Source: Laccaria trichodermophora
Taxonomy: Eukaryota; Basidiomycota; Agaricomycetes; Agaricales; Hydnangiaceae
Direction of reading: 5' to 3'
NCBI GenBank assembly: GCA_018417955.1
Contig: JACTVC010000012.1
Coordinates: forward strand, 248,001-312,000
DNA: 64,000 nt
Part shown: piece by piece, positions 58,721 to 64,000 of the stretch
How the letters are laid out: each line of letters begins with the position of its first letter
Numbering within the stretch: the stretch's first letter is position 1
Notes under the pieces: model-generated
Seen by the model: the letters and a program-made list of their open reading frames with translations, nothing else
What the model was told of the DNA's origin: nothing
Databases searched by the model: none
Translations under genes and position numbers: made by a program

Positions 58721-59835
58721 ATGGCACTCACCCTCTCCCCCGAACTTTGCGCAAAAATTGTCCAATGGTCCAGCTCGAAACGCTCAGATTTAGCCGCTCT
58801 CTGCTTGACTTCCAAAGCCTTCCAACGCGAAGCCGAAGTAAAGCTGTATTCAAACCTCAATTTCAGCATTACCACGCAAGCACACTTGGCCTGTCGAACC
58901 CTAATCGCACAGGATCGCCTCGCCAGTCTTGTAAAACTTTTCTGGTTTAACCAGGACAATAGACGCACACCAACAATATTAGGCCCCGCGTTCTGGGAGG
59001 TCATCCACGGGGCGCTCACCAAGATGCGAAACCTCGAGAACTTGCTGTTATTTGATCACGGATACTCCAACACATGGATCTTTGATCCCACACAGATCCA
59101 ATTCCAACTTGTCGAAGCAAAGCTTCGTTTTGCCTGGGATCTGAATGTCGTTAGGTTCTTGGAAGGCCAGAAGAGGCTCCGGGTGTTCCATCTATACGAC
59201 CAGATGGAGGAAATAGGCGCTGAGATCAATCCCGCGCGCTTGCCCCCGCTGAATGTTCTGGATGCGGCTTTGATGATTGGAATCCAATTTTTTTCTTGTC
59301 CCCTCACCCATCTACAACTGGTCCTTGACAACGACATCCTTCCGTCTCTGTCTCTAGAGATTCTCGCTGGGCTTGCGCCCCTCAGCAAGACACTTCGTTC
59401 GCTCAACTTACTCGAAGTGCATGAGATTATGTCCACCAAAGCGCTCGAAATTGTAGCAAATTGCTGCCCTTTGCTCCGTCACATTGGGCATTTTCCTTTA
59501 CCCATTGAAAATGTTTAGTCTATTTCTCACTCGTGTTATCGGATGTAGCACTAACATTCCGTTAACCATAGCGACATGAGTTTCACTCCTCCCTTTTGCG
59601 ACTGCACTACCTCCGCTCCATAGAACTTGACGTTACTCGTTGGGTTCCTCAGCCCATTCTCACAAGCCAGCGAGCACTCGCGGCGGAAATCAAGACGTTT
59701 TGCCCTACGATTCGTACTGTTGCATTTTGGATGGGGGCCACAAGATTTAAATGGACCTACTCGGGCGAAGCCTGGAGTCAGCGCACGGACACTCATCAAC
59801 ATCCTCAATATATATTCGTTTGGACATCTGCTTGA
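58721..59835 (+). CDS. F-box-like protein of the basidiomycete type
   Basis: Exons 58721-59512 and 59572-59835 give 351 residues. The N-terminal F-box-like segment reads LSPELCAKIVQWSSSKRSDLAALCLTSKAFQREAEVKLYSNL. The body is leucine-rich (LRSLNLLEVHEIM, LEIVANCCPLLRHIG). Exon 2 continues in frame with RLHYLRSIELDV and FCPTIRTVAFWMGATRFKW, endings common in the mushroom F-box/LRR-like families. It probably presents substrates to an SCF ubiquitin ligase. The donor GTTTAG is weak, but the joined frame is convincing. Confidence 0.75.
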
Positions 59836-60308
59836 GTGACATTTGTTTGGAGGTAAGTTTGTCAATACCTGTAGATTTATGTTACTGATCAGTGAAAATC
59901 CAGATATTGGTGGAAGGGTAACTGAATCATGTACCTTAACATAAGAAATCATAGTGCTATCGGCGATCGCATGCACACGCAGTGACATGGTGGTCAGGAG
60001 CGCACAAAAGGCAAGTCCTGAGGTCTTAACCGCCACCAAAATTTGGTTGCGCAAAGTGGCACGCCACAAAATTTACTCCTGAGGAAACAAAATATTCGGA
60101 GGGTGACGACAGCATAACACTTCAAGGCGAATGGCTGTGATATGGATGTACAACACGTCCCTTCAAGATAATTAATAAGAGGAGGGTAGTAAGTATGCAT
60201 TCTATATTGATACTATAAAGACGTTTCTAGGTCTTCTTGAGATCGCCATAGTTCATTCTGAACTTACGAAATCTGTTATAAAACACAACCCTAATTCCTC
60301 TCCGTGTA
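59836..60308. other. Spacer, no supported gene
   Basis: Short frames only, on the 3' side of the F-box gene. Confidence 0.4.
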
Positions 60309-60530
60309 GTGGTCAATCACGAAGAGGAGTGCACCCTTGTTCAATCTCTCTCCGACCTAGTCCAGAATGCCAATTTCTGCCAAATGGCAGCTACCTTGGT
60401 CGGTCTCCGCTATATGCATCGACGTCGTCACCAACAGCAAGACCGTGACGTATTAAACTCCGAGCCTGAGTCGGTACAGTATCTCATCGACTCTTGAAGG
60501 GAAGCGACACTGTTGTTTTGGGTTTAAAGG
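60309..60530 (+). pseudogene. Remnant of a 2OG oxygenase-like gene
   Basis: A decayed copy of the middle of the neighbouring gene. EECTLVQSLSDLVQNANF and MAATLVGLRYMH match EALHKCLSTLLDNTELLPDGGYLGFGLRYMY of the 60751 gene, and the following DNA (CTCTTGAAGGGAAGCGACAC) matches its SLKGSDAV-coding part. A similar scrap lies at 62630-62680. Confidence 0.6.
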
Positions 60531-60750
60531 AGTTTACATCACAAGTAAACAATTATTGGTCGAACACGCCTATGGTGCTGAAGCCAGCTGTAAGTGATCT
60601 CTGGTTTTCTGCGGCCTCTGTGAGACACTTTATTTGCTTTGGTCGGTGTTGAATAACATCTTGACTCTGATCCGAGATATGATCCGAACACATCTCAGAC
60701 ACAACGCTTGTTGAACTTGTGTTGAACGCTCGCTCCTTTCCTTTTCAAAG

Positions 60751-62084
60751 ATGTCAATGACTCTCAGTGACCACATCACTGCTGTCGGAAATGTTATCTT
60801 GAAGAAAAGGCCTTTTTGCACTGGAGCTTGTTCGCTCACTAAAGACGCGGGACTTCTTTTCTTCCGCAAAGGCGACGCTGCAGGGTGAGCCACTCCGATA
60901 TCCAGGAAACTTTTTTTCATGCTTTTTTGTTAGATGGGTCGATCTTGCTGACCCTAGCGATACAAAGCTTCAAGAGTTGTTAGAATCCTGCGACCAAGCT
61001 CCGGTTTCCAACGGCTCATCTCCAAACGCGTGGAAAATGGACAACTCCAAATTTTCGTCTCGCCTCGATGCGAGACTCGTTGATGCTGGGGTCATGGAGC
61101 ATGTGATCACTGAGCTCGTCAATCTCTGCAACAGTACCCCCAAAAAAATGCGATCGGAATTGTTCCAGTTAAATGTTTATGGTCAGTAAAATTTGAGGTT
61201 GGCACTACGCTGTTAACTCATTCCCTTTTTCTTCAGGTCCTGGATCTTCTGTCGAGGCGCACAAATGCGTGCCCAGCAACGGGATGTTCGGATCTCTCGT
61301 CGTATTTTTTCCCACTCGCCATGAAGGCGGTGTAATCCACATCCGTCATAAGGGCGAGGAATGGTCCTTTGATCCCGCAGCAATCACCGCCGCTCAAGAA
61401 AGTTCCTCAATTGCCTTCATTGCGCTTAAATCTGATGCTGAACGTGAAATTACGGTGGTTAATTCCGGCTTTTGTGTCACAATGACCTACAACCTATATT
61501 TCGACGATAACGACACATCTGCCACCCCTCAGATAGGTGTTGATGAAGGAGAGGCTCTTCATAAATGCCTCTCCACCTTACTTGACAATACTGAACTTCT
61601 GCCAGATGGCGGCTATCTTGGCTTCGGTCTTCGCTATATGTACCCCATCTCCATCAACTCTACATCTTATAGCCTTCGCAAGGTGATTAACTCCCTGAAA
61701 GGAAGCGACGCTGTTATAAAACGGGTTTTGGATCAGCTTGATCTGTCTCCCGAGCTTAAGATCCTTTACGAAGTCGAAGATGACGATGATGATTGCTCAA
61801 CTCTTCAAGTTATGCTGGAAAGCGAAGGTTCATTCCCGGAAGATCAAAGCGACATGAGTCTCAAAGAAGCCCTTACTGAGTACGGAACCACAATTCCATC
61901 CGACAGGATTCACTGGGTTACACCACTGACAAGCTTCAGTCGTATCACATCCCAGTACATCACATATGGAAATGAGGCATCACTTCAATATGCCTATGGA
62001 GACATCTGTCTTGTGGTTGAGATCCCTGTTACAGGGAAGAGGCTAAAGAGAAGGAGCGGGGGGAGAAAGAGTGAGGGTAATTGA
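60751..62084 (+). CDS. 2OG-Fe(II) oxygenase-like protein with altered active site (copy 2)
   Basis: Exons 60751-60884, 60934-61181 and 61237-62084 give 409 residues. The fold resembles the fungal Fe(II)/2-oxoglutarate dioxygenase domain family: KLQELLESCDQAPV, AWKMDNSKFSSRLDARL, FQLNVYGPGSSVEAHK, FGSLVVFFPTRHEGGVIHIRH and MTYNLYFDD. The residues expected for iron and 2OG binding are changed: H-x-D reads His136-Lys-Cys138, the distal His is Arg197 (DAEREITVV) and the 2OG-binding Arg is Cys207. The C-terminal 200 residues are conserved in copy 3. It is probably not an active dioxygenase; a binding or regulatory role is inference. Confidence 0.8.
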
Positions 62085-62918
62085 GCATCTCCCTCAGCAG
62101 GCAGACATGGATGTCCACCGCAAAATTTTCAGGCGCACATGCAGGTCTCATGAAATCATGATATCCTCTCTTGAAAATGCTTTTCGTTACTTCGTAGTCC
62201 TTGAAAGTAAAATTCCATTTTTTGCGAGGCTAGCGTGGCCGACTGTATATACTATATCGAACTCCTCAAAATGTACCGATCATTGTCTTGTAAAAAAAAG
62301 GATACCACATAAAGGTGATATTCTTCCTTCGGGCTATGTAAGAGCTGGAGAATCAAAGCCAGATCGAGGGGCCTGTTTGAATTGAATGGTTGAAGACACC
62401 GTCCTTGGTTTGATGTACCATCGGCGAGATTGAGACGTGTTGCAAGGCATCCATCTTCCAAGCGGAAATGTCCCGTCAAGGGCAGGATCTGGGTCACAAG
62501 CGTCTACAAGCTCTAGTGAGGTATTGCGTCACTCGCGTCCGCCAGATCGACCCATCTAACATTATACAATCATTTATTATTGAACAAAAGAGAATATTAG
62601 GATAAACTCCAATATCTATCTCATCGAGTCTCGACTCTTGAAGGGAAGCGCCACTGTTATTTTGAATGTAAAGGAAACTTTCGGAGTTTACATCACAAGT
62701 AAACAATTATTGGTCGAACACGCCTGTCGTTTTGATGCCAGCTGTAAGTGATCTATGGTTTTTCTGCGGCCTCTGTGCGGCACTTTATTTGGTCTGGTCG
62801 GTGTTGAATAACATGGACCCTTTCGAGTTTGACTCTGATCCGAGATATGATCCGAACACATCTCAAACACAACGCTTGTTGAATTTGTGTTGAACGCTCG
62901 CTCCTCTCCTTTTGAAAA
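62085..62918. other. Spacer with oxygenase scrap and promoter of copy 3
   Basis: Carries the second short remnant (about 62630-62680) and the duplicated promoter. No separate gene is supported. Confidence 0.5.
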
Positions 62919-64000
62919 ATGTCAATGACTCTCAGTGACCACATTACAGCTGTCGGAAATGTTATCTTGAAGGAAAGGCCTTTTTGCACTGGAACTTGTT
63001 CACTCACTAAAGACGCGGGACTTCTTTTCTTCCGCAAAGGCGACGCTGCAGGGTGAGCCCACTCCGATACTTAGGAAACCTTTTTCATCACGCTGGCTTT
63101 ACTATCAGATGGGTCGATCTTGCTGACCATAGCGATACAAAGTTTCAACAGTTGTTAGAATCCTGCGACCAAGCTCCTGTTCTCAACGGCTCATCTCCAA
63201 ACGCGTGGAAGATGGACAATTCTAATTTTTCAACCCACCTCGACGCCAGACTCATTGAAGCTGGGATCATAGAGTATGTGAGCAATGAGCTCATCAATCT
63301 CTGCAACAATACTCCAGAAAAACTACAACCGGAATTGTTCCAGTTAAATGTTCATGGTCAGTAAAATTTGAGGTTGGCTTGAGGTTGGCACTACGCTGCT
63401 GACTCTTTCTCTTTTTCTTCAGGTCCTGGATCTTCTGTCGAGGCGCACAAAGACGTTCCAAGCGACGGGATGTTCGGATCTCTCGTCGTATTTTTACCCA
63501 CTCGCCATGAAGGCGGTGTAATCCACATCCGTCATGAGAGCGAAGAATGGTCCTTTGATCCCTCAGCAATCATCGCCGCTCAAAAGAAACCCTCAATTGC
63601 CTTCATTGCGCTCGACTCTGATGCTGAACGTGAAATCACTGTGGTTAATTCCGGCTATTGTGTTACAATAACCTACAACCTATACTTCGACGATAGCGAC
63701 ATATCTGCGACCCCTCAGAAAGGTATCGATGAAGGAGAGGCTCTTCATAAATGCCTCTCCAGCTTACTTGACGACACTGAATTCCTGCCAGACGGCGGCT
63801 ACCTTGGCTTCGGTCTCCGCTATATGTACCCGATCACCATCAACAACACCGAGTCTTATAGCCTTCGCAAGGTGATTAAATCCCTGAAAGGGCGCGATGC
63901 TGTTATAAAACGGGTTTTGGTTCGGCTTGGTCTTTCTCCAAAGCTCAAGATCCTTTACGAAGTTGAAGAGGATTGCTCAGCTTTTCTAGTTATGCTGGAC
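62919..64000 (+). CDS. 2OG-Fe(II) oxygenase-like protein (copy 3), cut by the window end
   Basis: Exons 62919-63052, 63109-63356 and 63423 onward; the first two exons have the same lengths as in copy 2 (134 and 248 nt). H-x-D is intact here (AHKDVPSDG), but the distal His is Arg (DAEREITVVNSG) and the 2OG-binding Arg is Cys (GYCVTITYNLYF). The frame is open to the window edge, so the 3' end is not seen. Confidence 0.8.

Larger units (their letters stand above)
60480..64000 (+). repeat. Tandem segmental duplication, unit about 2.17 kb
   Basis: Sequence from about 60480 onwards repeats at about 62635: the old oxygenase scrap, the promoter (GTTGAATAACAT, TGATCCGAGATATGATCCGAACAC) and the gene. 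The two start codons are 2168 bp apart. The second copy has a 15-17 bp insert upstream (CCCTTTCGAGTTTGACT region). Confidence 0.8.

Noticed and set aside
1..64000. CRISPR arrays, bacterial operons, ribosome binding sites
   Set aside because: Spliced genes and a mitochondrial presequence show a eukaryotic nuclear origin; the regular repeats present are TPR-coding or minisatellite repeats without spacers.

Overview
The window looks like a gene-dense stretch of nuclear chromosome from a filamentous basidiomycete, most likely an Agaricomycete. Genes carry several short GT-AG introns (mostly 50-75 nt, many with a CTAAC/CTGAC-like branch site), there is a mitochondrial complex I subunit with a presequence, and the accessory genes (NB-ARC/TPR protein, MYND/Kelch protein, F-box protein, 2OG-Fe(II) oxygenase family) are typical of mushroom-forming fungi. 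Exon models were built by hand from splice sites, reading frame and phase. They add up to whole codons for every gene given as a full model, but they are predictions.

Layout. 1.27-4.15 kb: an NLR-like NB-ARC protein with about ten near-identical 42-residue TPRs. 5.1-10.6 and 15.4-24.5 kb: a segmentally duplicated block. It contains five copies of a transcription-unit-like sequence of unknown product (here called unit X). Three of these stand divergently, across a shared upstream region, from three copies (A, B, C) of a gene for a protein with two tandem ubiquitin-like/Crinkler-header-like domains. Two ordinary genes lie inside the block: a ubiquilin/Dsk2 (10.7-12.4 kb) and a MYND-finger/Kelch protein (12.7-15.1 kb). 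25.3-28.4 kb: a small basic hypothetical protein and the complex I 51-kDa flavoprotein subunit. 28.4-32.3 kb: a gene graveyard with a degenerate ubiquitin-like repeat array and two short inverted-repeat (MITE-like) elements.

33.0-43.4 kb is conserved housekeeping territory: dual-specificity phosphatase, TOK-type two-pore K+ channel, basic nuclear protein, MFS (monocarboxylate-type) transporter and Glo3-type ArfGAP. 43.9-45.4 kb is a terminal-inverted-repeat element containing a small predicted spliced gene. 46.5-47.2 kb is a small membrane protein. 47.7-52.3 kb is a broken 2OG oxygenase gene, a putative transposon with a purine-rich minisatellite, and a GNAT acetyltransferase-like gene. 54.5-59.8 kb holds a Ubc1-type E2 with a UBA domain, an EB1/Mal3 microtubule plus-end protein and an F-box protein. 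60.3-64.0 kb is a tandem duplication (unit about 2.17 kb) of the 2OG oxygenase-like gene; its last copy runs off the window.

The features most worth following are the repeated divergent pair (unit X plus the double UBL-like gene), the 2OG oxygenase-like paralogues that keep their length but have lost active-site residues, and the TPR array of the NLR.
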